A DNA stretch of 64,000 nucleotides from positions 445,904,462-445,968,461 of the forward strand of contig NC_077227.1 in the NCBI RefSeq assembly GCF_027887165.1, read 5' to 3'. The stretch comes from Monodelphis domestica. Its lineage: Eukaryota; Chordata; Mammalia; Didelphimorphia; Didelphidae. Below, in pieces: positions 41,965 through 53,087 of this stretch. Within the stretch, counting starts at the first letter, position 1, and each line of letters opens with the position of its first letter. Made by a program: the position numbers and the translations under genes. The notes under the pieces were generated by a model. It did not search any database. It saw only the letters and a program-made list of their open reading frames with translations, and was not told the origin of the DNA.

Positions 41965-43020
41965 GGGTTAATTTTCTTTTTCTTTATAAAATTATTATAA
42001 AAATTTTATTGATCTTTTGTTTTTTCATTACCTTCATTACACAGAGACATTCCTTGTAACATTTCTTGTTTTAATATCTAGCTCTGGTGAGGGGGCAAAG
42101 TTCTGTGGTACACATTTTTCAGTTTGATTTGCTTTATTAACATTTTCTGCATCACTTTAAGTCTAGAGTTTATCAATAAAACAATAAATCAAACCCTGAT
42201 TTGTAGCTCTCCAATTTCCAAGTTACAAATATTCACAGTGAAAATTTAATAGTAGGGAGCCAGTTGGACCTGGCCCCAGCACACCCCAATTATGATAAAG
42301 AATAAATAAGAAAAATAAAAGTAGTTCAAAAAACAAAACTAACTAGCACAATTGAGTCTGAAAGTATATGCTGTAATCTACAACCATACTCCTCTACATC
42401 TGCAAAGAAAGCAAAGAACTATATTTTCTTATAAACTTATTCATTATTGTTACCAGCATTCAGTTTCACATTTTTCTTCTCTTCATCTATAATGTTGAAG
42501 TCATTGTACACAGTTTTCCTGGTTCTACTTACTTTACTCTGCAATAGTTTTCTGCTTATCTGAATTTTTCATATTCATAATTACTTAAGTTAGAGTAATA
42601 TTCATTACATTCATATGCCACAGTTTGTTTAACCATTTTCTAATCAATGGGCATCTACTTTATCTCCAATTCTTTGTTAAAATATGTTTTGCATATATGA
42701 GACCTTCCTTTGACCTCCTTGGAATATATCCCTAGCAGTGGAATTTTGGGTTCAAAAATGGTTTATTTGTTTGTTTTTTTAAATCTGGACGTTTTAGTCA
42801 CATTTAGTGTTCAAATTGCTTACCAAGAACCAATTCACAGCCCTACCAACAGTGTATCAGTGTGCCTTTCTTTCCATGTACTCTTTAATTTCTTTGCCAA
42901 TTTGCTAAAATTGGGGTGAAACCTTAAAACCTTTCATTTGTATTTTATTACGATTAGTGATTTGAAAAATTCTTCATGCAATTATTAATAATTTACAATT
43001 CTTTTGAGAACTACTTTGTT
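41965..43020 (-). mobile_element. Old L1, 3' UTR and ORF2 C-terminus, antisense
   Basis: Starts with antisense L1 3' UTR text (T/A-rich, 'AATTTTATTGATCTTTTG'). It continues in antisense ORF2 C-terminal sequence ('TTGTACACAGTTTTCCTGGTTCTACTTACTTTACTCTGCA', 'TAACCATTTTCTAATCAATGGGCATCTACTTTATC', 'CCCTACCAACAGTGTATCAGTG'). Frames are decayed. Confidence 0.78.
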
Positions 43021-43024
43021 TACA

Positions 43025-43165
43025 TGCTTCCTTTCCTCCTCCTTCCCCTTCCCTCCTTTCCTTTTTTTCCCTTCTTCCCTCTCTCCTTTCCTCTTTCCTT
43101 CCTTCCTTTCATCCCTTCTTCTCTCCCTCCCTCTTTCCTTCTTTTCTTCCTTCCTCCTCTCAATG
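43025..43165. repeat. Pyrimidine-rich (TTCC/CCTT)n tract
   Basis: About 140 bp of almost pure T/C on the plus strand in TTCC, CCTT and CCCT units. The opposite-strand 61-codon frame at 43020-43205 is composed of K, R, E and G codons from this tract and is not a gene. Confidence 0.92.
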
Positions 43166-43490
43166 ATGATCTTTTAAGACTCAGCTCAAATGTTATATCC
43201 TCCATTAAATCTTCACCAGTTTTTCTAACTAGAATGCATTACTACTCCCTCTTCTGAATATTTGTCACAGAATTTAGGTACTCAATAAATGTTTGTTGGA
43301 TTAAAGTGAATGGTAGAACCTCCCTTGCAGCACATTCCAACTATTTTAACTATTTGTGTATATCTTATCTCCTTACAGGACTGTACTGTAGGTTCCAGGG
43401 GGCAATAATGTCAATCCATTTTGTATCATGCTTATAAGCAAATCCAGAACTATGAACACAATAGGTGCTCAATAAGTGTGTGTTGAATTG
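43166..43490 (+). mobile_element. L2-like 3' UTR fragments
   Basis: 'TTAAGACTCAGCTCAAATGTTATATCCTCC' and 'CTCAATAAATGTTTGTTGGATTAAAG' at 43166-43305 are an L2/MIR3 3' end. A second ending ('GTAGGTTCCAGGGGGCAATAATG...AGGTGCTCAATAAGTGTGTGTTGAATTG') at 43385-43490 suggests two adjacent copies. Confidence 0.65.
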
Positions 43491-43707
43491 CATAGAGTTT
43501 GTAGTATTATAGATCAGTATAGTTCTGTGATTTCTGTCCAGCAGCCAAGAAGCAAAAAGAAGATAAATACTTTTGAAGTTGTAAATGGAGGGCTTTCATG
43601 TGAGAGTCTTTCATCAGCCCTTTTCTTATGAATCCTCAGTTCCTTCCAAGAGAGAGAAAAACTGATACTCCCTCCCCACACTCAATATCCACTCAAGAAC
43701 ATACCAA

Positions 43708-43915
43708 GAAGGACAGATGGGTGTCTCTGTGGATTGAGAGCCAGGCCTAGAGATGGGAGATCCTAGGTTCAAATTTAACCTCAAACACTTTCTAGCTGTG
43801 CGACCCTGGGCAAGTCATTTAACCTCCATTGCCTGCCTCTTGACCTTATGACTCTTCTGCTTTGGGTCCAATATGTAATAGTGATTCTAAGACAGAAGGT
43901 AAGGATTTTTTAAAA
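43708..43915 (+). mobile_element. Marsupial CORE-SINE, plus strand
   Basis: Body from 'GGATTGAGAGCCAGGCCTAGAGATGGGAGATCC' through 'GCTGTGCGACCCTGGGCAAGTCATTTAACC' to 'GATTCTAAGACAGAAGGTAAGGATTTTTTAAAAAAG'. The head is worn. It ends just before the candidate LTR. Confidence 0.9.
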
Positions 43916-43930
43916 AAGTAAATATAAAGG

Positions 43931-44252
43931 TGATTAACCTGGAGACCCTAGCTAGGCAACAGAAAGCCAACAAAATGATTGCCAGCAACATGCCACCCCT
44001 CTCAGGAACATCTAATGAAGTTAATCCAAGTAGCTTACCTTTCCCAGAGACAACCAAAAGAGGCAACCAAGTTGTATTACACCTGAAGCTGTTTAATGCT
44101 ATAATATCTCATCATTCCCCCACCTGGATGGAACTCTGCAGTCACCACTATTGGCATTAGACTTCCCCTTGCCGCTTCTTTCCTCCATTAAAGCTTTGCT
44201 GTGTTACCTTATTCTGGTCTCTTGTATTGAACCCCTGTCAGTTGGACTGACA
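43931..44252 (+). mobile_element. Candidate solo LTR of an endogenous retrovirus
   Basis: A 322-bp segment begins TG and ends CA, with an exact 5-bp flanking duplication AAAGG at 43926-43930 and 44253-44257. Near its right end 'TCCATTAAAGCTTTGCTGTG' followed by 'TCTGGTCTCTTGTATTGAACCCC' looks like a polyadenylation signal and U5 in retroviral style, giving plus orientation. No internal viral gene is present; the 76-codon open frame inside is not viral coding sequence. Solo LTRs arise by recombination between the two LTRs of a provirus. Confidence 0.6.
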
Positions 44253-44274
44253 AAAGGGTGATACCATAAGTAAA

Positions 44275-45550
44275 TTAGGGGTACATAGAATAGTTTACCT
44301 GTTAGATCTATGGAGAAGGGGGAAATTTATGACCAAACAAGAGATAGAGATCATTACAAGATATAAAATTAATAATTTTGACTATATTAAATTAAAAGTT
44401 TTGATACAAACAAAACCAATGTATAACCAAGATTAGAAGGGAAACAGTAAACTGGGAAGAAACTTATATAACAAATTTCTCTGATAAAGGTCTCATTTTC
44501 CAAATTCATAGAGAATTAAGTCAAATTTATAAGAATACAAGCCATTACCCAATTGTCAAATGATCAAAGGATATGAATAAGCAATTTTAGGTGAAGAAAT
44601 CAAAGCTATCAATAACCATTTGAAATAATATTCTAAATCACTCTAGATTAGAGATATGCAAATTAAAACAACTCTGAAGTACCACCTCCTACCTATCTCA
44701 TTGGCCAATATGACAGTAAAGGGAAGTGATAAATGTTGGAGGAGATGTAGCAAAATTGGAACATTAATGCATTGTTGGTGGAGTTGTGAACTGATCCAGC
44801 TTTCTGAAGGGCAATTTGGAATTATGCCAAAAGGGCTATAAAAAGCTGTGCATACCAGTAATACCACTACTAGGTCTATATCCCAAAGAGATAAAAAAAA
44901 AAGGGGGGGGGAGGATCTACTTGTACAAAAATATTTATAGCAGCCCTTTTTGTGGTATCAAAGAACTGGAAATTGAGAGCATATCCATCAATTGGGGAAT
45001 GGCTAAACAAGTTGTAGTATATGGTGGTGATGTACTACTACTATTGTGCTGTACGAAAAGCTAAACAAGATGATTTCAGAAAGAACTAGGAAGAGCTAGA
45101 TGAACTGATTGCAGAGCAAAATAAGCAGAACCAGGAGAACAGAATAACAGTAATATTGTGGGATGATCAAATTCAAAAGACTTAGCTATTCTTAGAAATA
45201 AAATGATCCCAGATAATTCTGAAGGACTTATGACAAAGAATGTTATCCACCTCCAGAGAAATAACTGTTGGAATTGAAATGCAGATCAAAACATATTATT
45301 TTTTCACTTAAGTTTACTTGGGTTTTTATTTGGGGGGTTGGGTTTTTATGAGTTTTCTTTTACAACAATGAATATGGAAATATGTCTTGCATGATAATAC
45401 ATGTTTAGCCTAGATCAAATTGCTTACCATCTCCATGAATGGGAAATGAAGGAAGAGAGGGAGAAAATTTGGATCTTAAAACTTCAGAAAACTCATGTCA
45501 AAAATTGTTATCACATGTAATTGGCAAAATAAAATATCTTAAAAAAAAAA
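44275..45550 (+). mobile_element. Old L1, ORF2 C-terminal part and 3' UTR, plus strand
   Basis: ORF2 text is readable from 'ATTTATGACCAAACAAGAGATAGAGATCATTACAAG' (44328 onward) through the 'MQIKTTLKYH' region (44656-44690) and '[15 protein letters not shown]' (44757-44800, the C-terminal C/H cluster). The 3' UTR contains 'GAAGGACTTATGACAAAGAATG' and ends in A-runs near 45541-45560. Frames are broken by stops and indels. Confidence 0.85.
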
Positions 45551-45583
45551 GAAAAAAAGAAGCACACAAGAGCTAAGGAAAAG

Positions 45584-45769
45584 GGGCATCTAGATAGCCC
45601 AGTGGATAGAATTTTGGGTCTTGAGTCAGGAGGGCCTGGGTTCAAATCTGGGCCCCAATCCTAGCTGTATGACCTTGGGCAAGTTACTTAACCTTGATTG
45701 TCAAGCCTTTGCTACAATTCCATCTGGGAAATAATAAGACAGAAAGAAGGTAAAGGTTTAAAAAAAAAA
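45584..45769 (+). mobile_element. MIR/tRNA-like marsupial SINE with 11-bp target duplication
   Basis: Begins GGGCATCTAGATAGCCCAGTG, has the core 'GTATGACCTTGGGCAAGTTACTTAACC', and ends 'GACAGAAAGAAGGTAAAGGTTTAAAAAAAAA'. The flanking repeat CTAAGGAAAAG is exact at 45573-45583 and 45770-45780. It inserted just after the L1 tail. The middle third differs from the other CORE-SINEs. Confidence 0.9.
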
Positions 45770-45834
45770 CTAAGGAAAAGAATGCTAATTTAGAGTCCCG
45801 CTTAGTTTAGAGTGAAGCTCTCTTTACTTGGATC

Positions 45835-45925
45835 TCATTAATCAATCAATCAAGAAGAATTTATTAAGCACCCACTATATCCTCACCTGGGAAGTACTAT
45901 ACCTAGAACAATTTGGGATAAAAAC
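45835..45925 (-). mobile_element. L2 3' terminus, minus strand
   Basis: The plus strand reads 'ATCAATCAAGAAGAATTTATTAAGCACCCACTATATCC...ACTATACCTAGAACAATTTGGG', the antisense of the L2 end. Short, worn beyond this point. Confidence 0.55.
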
Positions 45926-46692
45926 GATGTTAGATAGGGTTGCATTAAGTAAAGAGTGCTTACCCAGGGACATGTATATACTTTCTCTCATTCTCATTTT
46001 TTCTACTCAATGATTCATTCACCTAAAGTGACATAATCACAAGCACTGAATTGTATAGCAAGGCCATGGATAGAGGTACGGTTTAGAAGGGAAACTTTGT
46101 GAATCATAAAACTTCGGAAAGCTAAGTTGGAAATTTATTATTAAAATAAAATAAAGATAAAACATTTTAAAAAGAGATGAAACTGCCGTTTACCTCAGGT
46201 TTAACACTGATTTCTATTTCACAGTCTCTTCTCCAACTCCTGCTTTCATATTGGAGGACTTCATCATACATTTTGATGCTTTCTCACCAGCCAATTTCTT
46301 AATTTTCTCACATTTGAGCCATACCCAGAGATGGTCATATTTTTTATCCTGCCCTCACCTACAGATATCACTTTTATGTTCACAAACCCAGAAATTCCCC
46401 TCTGATCAAAATCCATTGTTGTTCCATCTTTCCCTCTGCCTTGCAACTCCAAACTCTTATCATCATGATGGCAACCTCCAGTCTCTCTATCTGTCACTTC
46501 TTTCCCAGACTATCATTCCTTCATGGGCTACGTTCTCTTGCCTCCTCATCTAGCCCCCAGAGTGACCTAGTTCAACCCCAACCTGTCCTCTTTTCCCAAG
46601 TCTCTCTTATCCTATTATGGGGCTTACCCTACCAAGCCTCAGTGTTGAATCACGCCCATCATCAACTGCTGCCTTTGCTCTTTCTTATATGC

Positions 46693-46835
46693 TGCTAAAA
46701 AAAAAAAAAGATAGCAGGAGGGAGAGAATGTGGATTGCAAAATATCAGAAAATGATTATTAAAATTGTATCTCTATGCATCTGGAAAAATATATAGTTAA
46801 AAATTTAATTAAAAAATAGAGAAAAATCACAAAAC
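46693..46835 (+). mobile_element. L1 3' tail inserted in L2
   Basis: An A-run followed by 'GAGGGAGAGAATGTGGATTGCAAAATATCAGAAAATGATTATTAAAATTG' and an A/T-rich end, the terminal part of an L1 3' UTR of the older type also seen at 26880-26985. Confidence 0.7.
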
Positions 46836-47062
46836 CATGGTAATTGGGACCACAGGAAATTTGTCATATAATCTCAACTGGGCCTTCACTACAGCAAAAC
46901 CATCCTTCTCCACCTCCCTCCTAATCTATTCTCTATCTCACCCAACACAACCATTTTTTTCAAACCTTTTCATATTTCCTCAAACTTCCCATGGCTCCTC
47001 CTCTCCACTCTTTCAGTTAAGAACCTTATCTCATATTTCACTTTAAAAACTGAGGCTTTCAT

Positions 47063-48020
47063 TCCCCAACTGACAAATGGTCAAAGGTCAACAGGCACTT
47101 TTCAGATGATGAAATAAAAATTATCAATAATCATATGAAAAAGTGTTCTAAACCCTCCTGATTATAGAAGTGCAAATCAAAACAACTTTGAGTTACCATC
47201 TTACACATAGCAAATTGGCCAATATGGCAGCAAAGGAAAGTGATAAATGTTGGAGAGGATGTGACAAAACTGAGACACAAATGCATTGCTGGTGGAGTTG
47301 TAAATTGATCTAACTATTCTGGAAGGCAATTTGGAATTAATCCCAAAGGGCTTTAAAAGAATTCATACCCTTTGATCCAGCAATACCACTACTGGGTTTG
47401 TATCCCAAAGAAATAATGAAAATTATTCATATAAAAATATTCATAGCCATGCTCTGTGGTGGCAAAAATTGGAAAATGAGGGGGGGGCATCCCTTGTTCA
47501 GGGAATGGCTGAACAAATTGTGGTACATGATGGTGGTGGAATACTACTGTGCAATAAGGAACTATAAACTACTTGATTTCCATACAAACTAGAAAGAACT
47601 CCATGAACTGATTCAGAGTGAAAAGAACAGAACCAGAAGAACATTGTACACAGAGACTGAAACATTGTGGAATGATTGAATGTAATGGACTTTGCTACTA
47701 GTAGCAATGCAACAAGCCAGAACATTCCTAAGGGACTTATGAGAAAGAACACTGTCCACATCAAGAGAAAGAACTGTGGGAGTAGAAACACAGAAGAAAA
47801 ACATTTGATTTATCACTTGCTTATATGGGTATAGGATGTTTTGGTTTTTAAAAGATTACTCAGTTACAAAAATGAATAATATGGAAATAGGTATTGAGTG
47901 AGAATACATGTATAACCCAGTGGAATTGCTTGTTGGCTCTGGGAGTGGGGAAGGAAAAGAGGAGGGAAAGAACATGAATCATGTAACTATAGAAAAATAC
48001 TTAAATTTTTTTTTTAAATT
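47063..48020 (+). mobile_element. L1 3' part (ORF2 C-terminus and 3' UTR) inserted in L2
   Basis: Starts at ORF2 text 'CAACTGACAAATGGTCAAAGG', continues with 'ATTGCTGGTGGAGTTGTAAATTGATC' (the C/H cluster) and 'FIAMLCGGKNWK'-type C-terminal coding near 47435-47480. Then comes the 3' UTR ('GAACACTGTCCACATCAAGAGAAAGAACTG'), ending in an A/T-rich tail near 48020. It is 5'-truncated, which is typical for L1. Confidence 0.85.
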
Positions 48021-48029
48021 AAGTCTTTT

Positions 48030-48226
48030 AGGAGGAAGTTAGGTGGCTGAGTGGATTGAGAGCCAGACCTAGAGTTGGGAGGTTGTGGGTTCAAATCTGA
48101 CCTCAGACACTTCCTCACTGGGTGACCCTGAGCAAGTCACTTAACCCCTATAGCCTTGCCCTTACTATTCTGCCTTGGAACCAATACATAGTATTGATTG
48201 TAACATAGAAGGTAAAGGTTTGCTTT
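48030..48226 (+). mobile_element. Marsupial CORE-SINE, plus strand
   Basis: Full body from 'AGGAAGTTAGGTGGCTGAGTGGATTGAGAGCC' to 'GTAACATAGAAGGTAAAGGTTTGC'. It sits at the 3' tail of the preceding L1, inside the L2. Confidence 0.9.
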
Positions 48227-49433
48227 TTAGTGACAGCTCCCCATTCCTCATGATCTCATGTCACACAGATGCCTTTCCCTGGTATCTCTTTCTTCACCTT
48301 TGCTTTATATAAAGAAATGGTCATTTTTTTGGCCAAGGCAAACCCTAGACAAGCACAAGTGATTCCATTCCATCCAAACTTCTCCAGCAGATTGCCCTCC
48401 TTATTATCTCCACTCTCTCACTAATCTTCAATTTTTCCTGGACTGTTGGCTTCCCTCCTGTCTACAAATCTGCTCATTTTCTCTTCATCCTCAAAAAAAT
48501 CTTCACTGAATTCTTCCTTCCTGTCCCAAATCTTTCCTCCCTTTTTTTGGCTAAACTCCTTGAGAAAGTTATCTACAAGTGGTGCCTCTACTTTTCCTTC
48601 CTCTCATTCTCTGCTTAACTCCAGTATGGATGCCAACCTCATCATTTAACTGAAACTATCTCCAAAGTTATTCATGGTCTCTTGCCAAATTTAATGGCCT
48701 CTTCTCAATCCTCTCTTCTCCACCTCTCTATGGCCTTTGACACTGTTGATCACCCTCTTTAATGGTCTTTTCTTTAGGCTAGCTATAGCGCTATCCTCAG
48801 CCTTCATTGAGATCATTCCCAGTAATGGTGGGTATCCCTAGAGCTCCATCATGGGCCTTCTTCCTCTCTTCTCCCTCCATGCTATTGCCTTTGATCACAT
48901 TCAGGCTCAATGGATTCAATTATCTCTTTGCAGATGAATCTCAGATCTATTCAGATTTATTCAGCCCTAACCTCTCTCCTAAATTCTAATCTCACATCTC
49001 CAGGTCTATTGGACATCTTGAATTAGATGTCCTGCAGATATCTAAACTCATCTTTCCCCCCTGAATCTTTCCCTCCTCCAAACTTCCCTATTGCTTTTGA
49101 GGGCATCACTATCTTCCAGGAATACATCCAAAGTGCCATCCTAAACTCTTCCATCTCTGTCCCTCTATCCATATATCCATTCTGTGGCCAAATACCATTG
49201 ATCCACATTCCCAACATCTCCAATATATGTCCCCTTCTCTCCTTTGTCACTGTCAATACCCCAGAGAAAGCCCTTTGCTCCTCACATCTGGACTATTCCA
49301 GCTGGTTAGTCTCCCTATCCAGTCCCTTCTCACTCTAGAACATCCTTGATTCAGCTGTCAAGTTGCTCTTCTGAAAGTCCAAGTCTGATTATGTCACCCT
49401 TTTATTTATTTAATAAAGACTAGTGATTCCCTA

Positions 49434-49684
49434 GTCTGCTAGGTGGCACGGTGGGTAGAGTTCTGAGTCTGGAGTCAGAAAGATTCATCTTCCTCAGTTT
49501 CACATCTGGTCTCAGACACTTACTTGCTAGGTGACCCTGGGCAAGTCATTTAACTCTCTTTGCCTCAGATTGCCTCATATAAAATGAGTTGGAGAAGGAA
49601 GTGGCAAATCACTCCAGTATCTTTGCCAAGAAAACCCCAAATGGGGTCACAAAGAATTGGAGAAGACTGAAAAACAACCAAACA
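49434..49684 (+). mobile_element. RTE-tailed SINE, complete, plus strand
   Basis: Head 'GCTAGGTGGCACGGTGGGTAGAG', core 'AGGTGACCCTGGGCAAGTCATTTAAC', RTE tail 'GTTGGAGAAGGAAGTGGCAAATCACTCCAGTATCTTTGCCAAGAAAACCCCAAATGGGGTCACAAAGAATTGGAGAAGACTGAAAAACAACC'. The tail matches the RTE end at 20740-20945, which supports mobilisation by that LINE type. It inserted in the L2. Confidence 0.9.
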
Positions 49685-49783
49685 TGTGGTTCCCTAAAAT
49701 GTTTGACATTCAAAGCACTTCATAACCTCTCCTACCTTTACAATCTTAAATCTTACTCACTTCCCTGATTTTATAATCCAGTA

Positions 49784-50320
49784 TGTTAAGTTAAATTTTG
49801 GGGTTGAGACTGAATATAATAATTATTGGTCGCCAAGGATTTTACTTATAAAATCCTAAATGAAAACACTCAAGTCAGAATGGAGTTTTTATGGTGATTT
49901 AATTACAACAGGAGGGAGAAATTATTAGAGGGAGAAAGAGAGAGGGAGAGAAGGAAAGGAGTTTAACTCAAAACCACTCTGGCTCAGGCTGAGCCAAAGC
50001 GGGAGTTTAAAGCCTTGGAGAGACAAAGCAGAGAAGGGAGTCAGTCCTTATCACTCATGTGACCGATCTGAAGGAAAGCTGTCTGTGGGGCTCCTTTAAG
50101 CTTGAGCTCCAGGATCAAACTGGCATCCAGCCCTCTCCACAGGAAGTGACAAGAACTCCAGAGGCTGTTCTCTACCTCACATCCTGCATCTCACATGTGC
50201 CAATGGTAGCTCAAGCTTGGCTTAGGACAGCCCAGGGGGGCAGTTAGTTGTTTCTGATTTGTCATTAGCTAGCACATGCCCGTGTAGTGTGGGTGTGCAC
50301 ATTCCTAGGTGCAAATCACA
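49784..50320 (-). mobile_element. Solo LTR of an endogenous retrovirus, inserted in L2
   Basis: A 537-bp unit starts TG and ends CA, and cuts the L2 text cleanly: L2 'ATAATCCAG' to the left and 'TGACACTAGCCTCC' to the right join as in other L2 copies. The flanks AGTA (49780-49783) and AGTG (50321-50324) fit a 4-bp target duplication with one change, as made by gammaretrovirus-like (ERV1) elements. On the minus strand 'CACCATAAAAACTCCATTC' near the end looks like a signal before U5, which suggests minus orientation. No viral gene is present. Confidence 0.75.
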
Positions 50321-50704
50321 AGTGACACTAGCCTCCTTTCTGTTCCTCACACAAGATGCTCCATCTCCAGACTCAGTGCATTTTCAGCTACTGTCTCCCA
50401 AACCTGGAGTTTTCTCCTTCCTCATCATCTCCTGACTTCCCAACTTTCCTTCAGGTCCCAGCTAAAATTTCACCTTCTGGAAGCTTTTCAGGATCCCCCT
50501 TAATGCTAGTGCCTCCCCTGTTGATTATCTCCAATTTATCCTGCATAACATTTTCTTTATAAGGTGGTTTGGTTTTTTCATTTTGTCTCCATTAGACTAT
50601 GAGCTACAGGAAAGCAAAGACTCTCTTTTGTTTGACTTTGTATGCCCAGCACTTAGCACTGCGCTTGGCACATGGGGCTCTTCAGTACTTGTTGACGGAT
50701 AGAA

Positions 50705-52620
50705 TTAGGCACAAATAATTCTAGGCTATATAGAATAGACTAGGCACAATAATTCTTACCTAGAGAAGGGCTATGGATTTGGTTCATTTTTCTTAATATT
50801 TAATGTTAAAAATATCCACTTCTCCTTTTCCATAGTAACTAAAAAAAGAGGCATTTTAATTGTGGGAGTACATCTCACTTGAACTCTGTCAATAGAATAC
50901 TATACAGAGCAGGGAGACGTTATTTTGAAAGGGAGGGAAGTCTTTTAAAAAAATTCTCTCCATCCAAGCCTTTGGAGATTCCCAACAACTGGAAGCTGGC
51001 TCTTCTAATTCACAAAAGGATAGATTTGTGCAACAAATCTGAGATTGGGAGAAAGGCAGTAAGATCCAGAGAGAACTTATGACAGGTTTTCAGAAGCAGA
51101 TGCACCACAAAACTGCTAAAAGGCTCAGCCCCAGGCAGTTTCCAGCAAAGACAATACATCTGAGCCTACTTTGGCTGGGGAAAGCAGCACCAGTGCTCCT
51201 AGCCTGGAAGAATCCGGAGGATCTTGGGAGAGAAGGGCTTAGGATGCCTCCACCTCACCAACCCCATTCTTGGTTAGCATTCCTTTTCCGTGTAACTAAC
51301 AAATGACTCTCTGGGTGAGAGAAGGGGTGCATTGGGGGAATTAAAATGGTAGAAAAACAAAAGATAGTTTTATACCTTTATACATACATATATGTAATAG
51401 AAACTGTAGATACTCCAATCTCACACCCTTAAGTAAAGGCGATATCAGTGATGTCCCAAATAATTGTGCTAATGTTTGGGGAGGGATGTTGAAAGTTCAT
51501 TCTCTTTTTTTGGTGTATCCTCTAGCATATATTATTATTGTTGTTGTTGTTGTTGTTGTTATTTTGGAACAGCAAATAAAATTAACTACGCTCTGTGGAC
51601 TTTTTCTTTTTTCTTCTGAATTCCAGGATTCCCCCCTCCCTTGAGATAACTGGCAACACCCTGTGGTATTGAGAAATCATGGGTGGGGAGGACCTAGCTC
51701 TTAGCCTGGCCATACAAAGAAGCTTCTAGTAACCCACGTTCTTTCTCTCTGGTCTCTGGATTCCCTCTTCTGATTTAACCAGGGGGCATCAGGAACAGCA
51801 ATCACAACCCCTCCCCTATCATGCCATAATTGTCCCCACTCTGAATTAAAAGCTGAATTTTCTCTTTACCCTCCCAATCCCAGTTCAGGCTTCTATTGTT
51901 GCCTTGGGGTTTTTAAGTCACTGTCTGCCCCCTTCTGGTAGATAGAGAATTCTCAGGACATGTTAACAGACTTTTCCTTTGAGCAGCTCAGTAATTACAG
52001 AACTTGTAAATAAGTCCACCTTCTTTGGCCCCTAGAACATCCGGGCACACTTGCCCACCTCCATGATATCCCTCACAAGTGGTGTCCATCTAGGCTACCT
52101 TAATTCGGAACTTGAATAATTAGGCAATGAATCGAAGTGTAGAAAACAAAGCAAATTCAGGTATTGTTGGGGTGGGGTGGGGTGGGGTGGGGGGGATTTA
52201 TTTTTTTTTAATCACCTTTCCTCTTCTGAAAGGGCTTCCTGACCTGCAAGATCTGACTTATTGAGTTCTTCTCATTCCTTTGTCTGTATAGAAATAAATT
52301 CAGTTGTAACCCAGAGAGAGACAGATGGCCAAAATCGAAGGTTTACCTTCTACATCTCCCCCTGGAACTCCAGATACAGTGGAAAACAGTGCAAGAATGA
52401 TCAACCACAATTCCAAAGGCCTAATAATCAAAAAATTCTACTCATCTGCTGACAGAGAGGCTAAGGAATAATAAATACCCAGAAAGAGACACGTTGTGGA
52501 CATGCCTGTTATAGGAATCTATTTTGCTTAACTATGTTTATTTGTTACAAGGTTTAGTCCCCCCCCCCCATTTTAGCTGGAGGATAAGTAGGAGGGAGAT
52601 AAATAAAGCTTATTATTCTT
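50705..52620. other. Mostly unassigned DNA with simple repeats
   Basis: No recognised LINE, SINE or gene. It contains a (TTG)n run (51537-51560), a (GGGGT)n run (52169-52195), and a C-run at 52559-52569. The largest open frames (67-75 codons around 50879-51306) lack recognisable domains. Confidence 0.4.
52169..52195. repeat. (GGGGT)n tract with quadruplex potential
   Basis: Five G-runs of four or more, separated by single T, on the plus strand. It satisfies the usual G-quadruplex pattern. No gene start is identifiable beside it. Confidence 0.9.
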
Positions 52621-52621
52621 T

Positions 52622-52814
52622 TTAAGCCTTTACCTTCTCTTAGAATCATTTTTATTTTAAGATTCTAAGACAGAAGAGTGGTAAGGGCTAGAGAACTGAG
52701 GTTGAGATTTTTGCAGGGTACCACAGCTTGGAAGTGTCTGAGGTCAGGTCTGGACCCAGGTCCTCCCAATTTCAGGCCTGGGGCTCTAGCCACTGGGCTA
52801 CCAAGGGGCCCCTC
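52622..52814 (-). mobile_element. Marsupial CORE-SINE, minus strand
   Basis: Antisense tail 'AAGCCTTTACCTTCTCTTAGAATC', core 'GGGTACCACAGCTTGGAAGTGTCTGAGGTCAGGTCTGGACCCAGG' and head 'CACTGGGCTACCAAGGGGCCCC'. Confidence 0.88.
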
Positions 52815-52857
52815 AATGCTTATTATTTGAAAAAAATTTTAATGAAAAAAACAAACA

Positions 52858-53040
52858 AACAGTTCAGGGTTTGGAGGCAGAACTAGTTTCAAATCCTAAC
52901 TCTGACACTAAGGACCTGTGGCAAGCTATAACCTGTCTGGCCTTAATTTCTTCATCTGTAAAATGAAAGTTGGACAAGATATCCTCCCCCAGGGGAGCCT
53001 GGCACTTGTCCAAGCCTACGGGTTAAGAATGTTTGGGTCT
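52858..53040 (+). mobile_element. MIR SINE, plus strand
   Basis: Reads 'GTTCAGGGTTTGGAGGCAGAAC', 'CAAATCCTAACTCTGACAC', 'TTAATTTCTTCATCTGTAAAATGAAAGTTGGACAAGATATCC' in MIR order. Confidence 0.8.
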
Positions 53041-53087
53041 ATAGAGATGGACCGTCAGTCTAGCCTGGTTCTGAGGGTTATTTTTTT

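Larger units (their letters stand above)
46205..50703 (+). mobile_element. One L2 LINE copy split by five later insertions
   Basis: L2 pieces in correct order and orientation lie at 46205-46692 (endonuclease part), 46836-47062, 48227-49432 (with M-A-F-D-T-V-D-H-P near 48727-48760), 49686-49783 and 50321-50703 (3' UTR ending 'CAGCACTTAGCACTGCGCTTGGCACATGGGGCTC'). Between them sit an L1 tail, an L1 3' part plus a CORE-SINE, an RTE-SINE and a solo LTR. The L2 text on each side of each insertion joins without large loss when compared with the copy at 30715-33395. Confidence 0.82.

Noticed and set aside
43020..43205. 61-codon minus-strand lysine/glutamate/glycine-rich frame
   Set aside because: Produced by the TTCC/CCTT pyrimidine tract.
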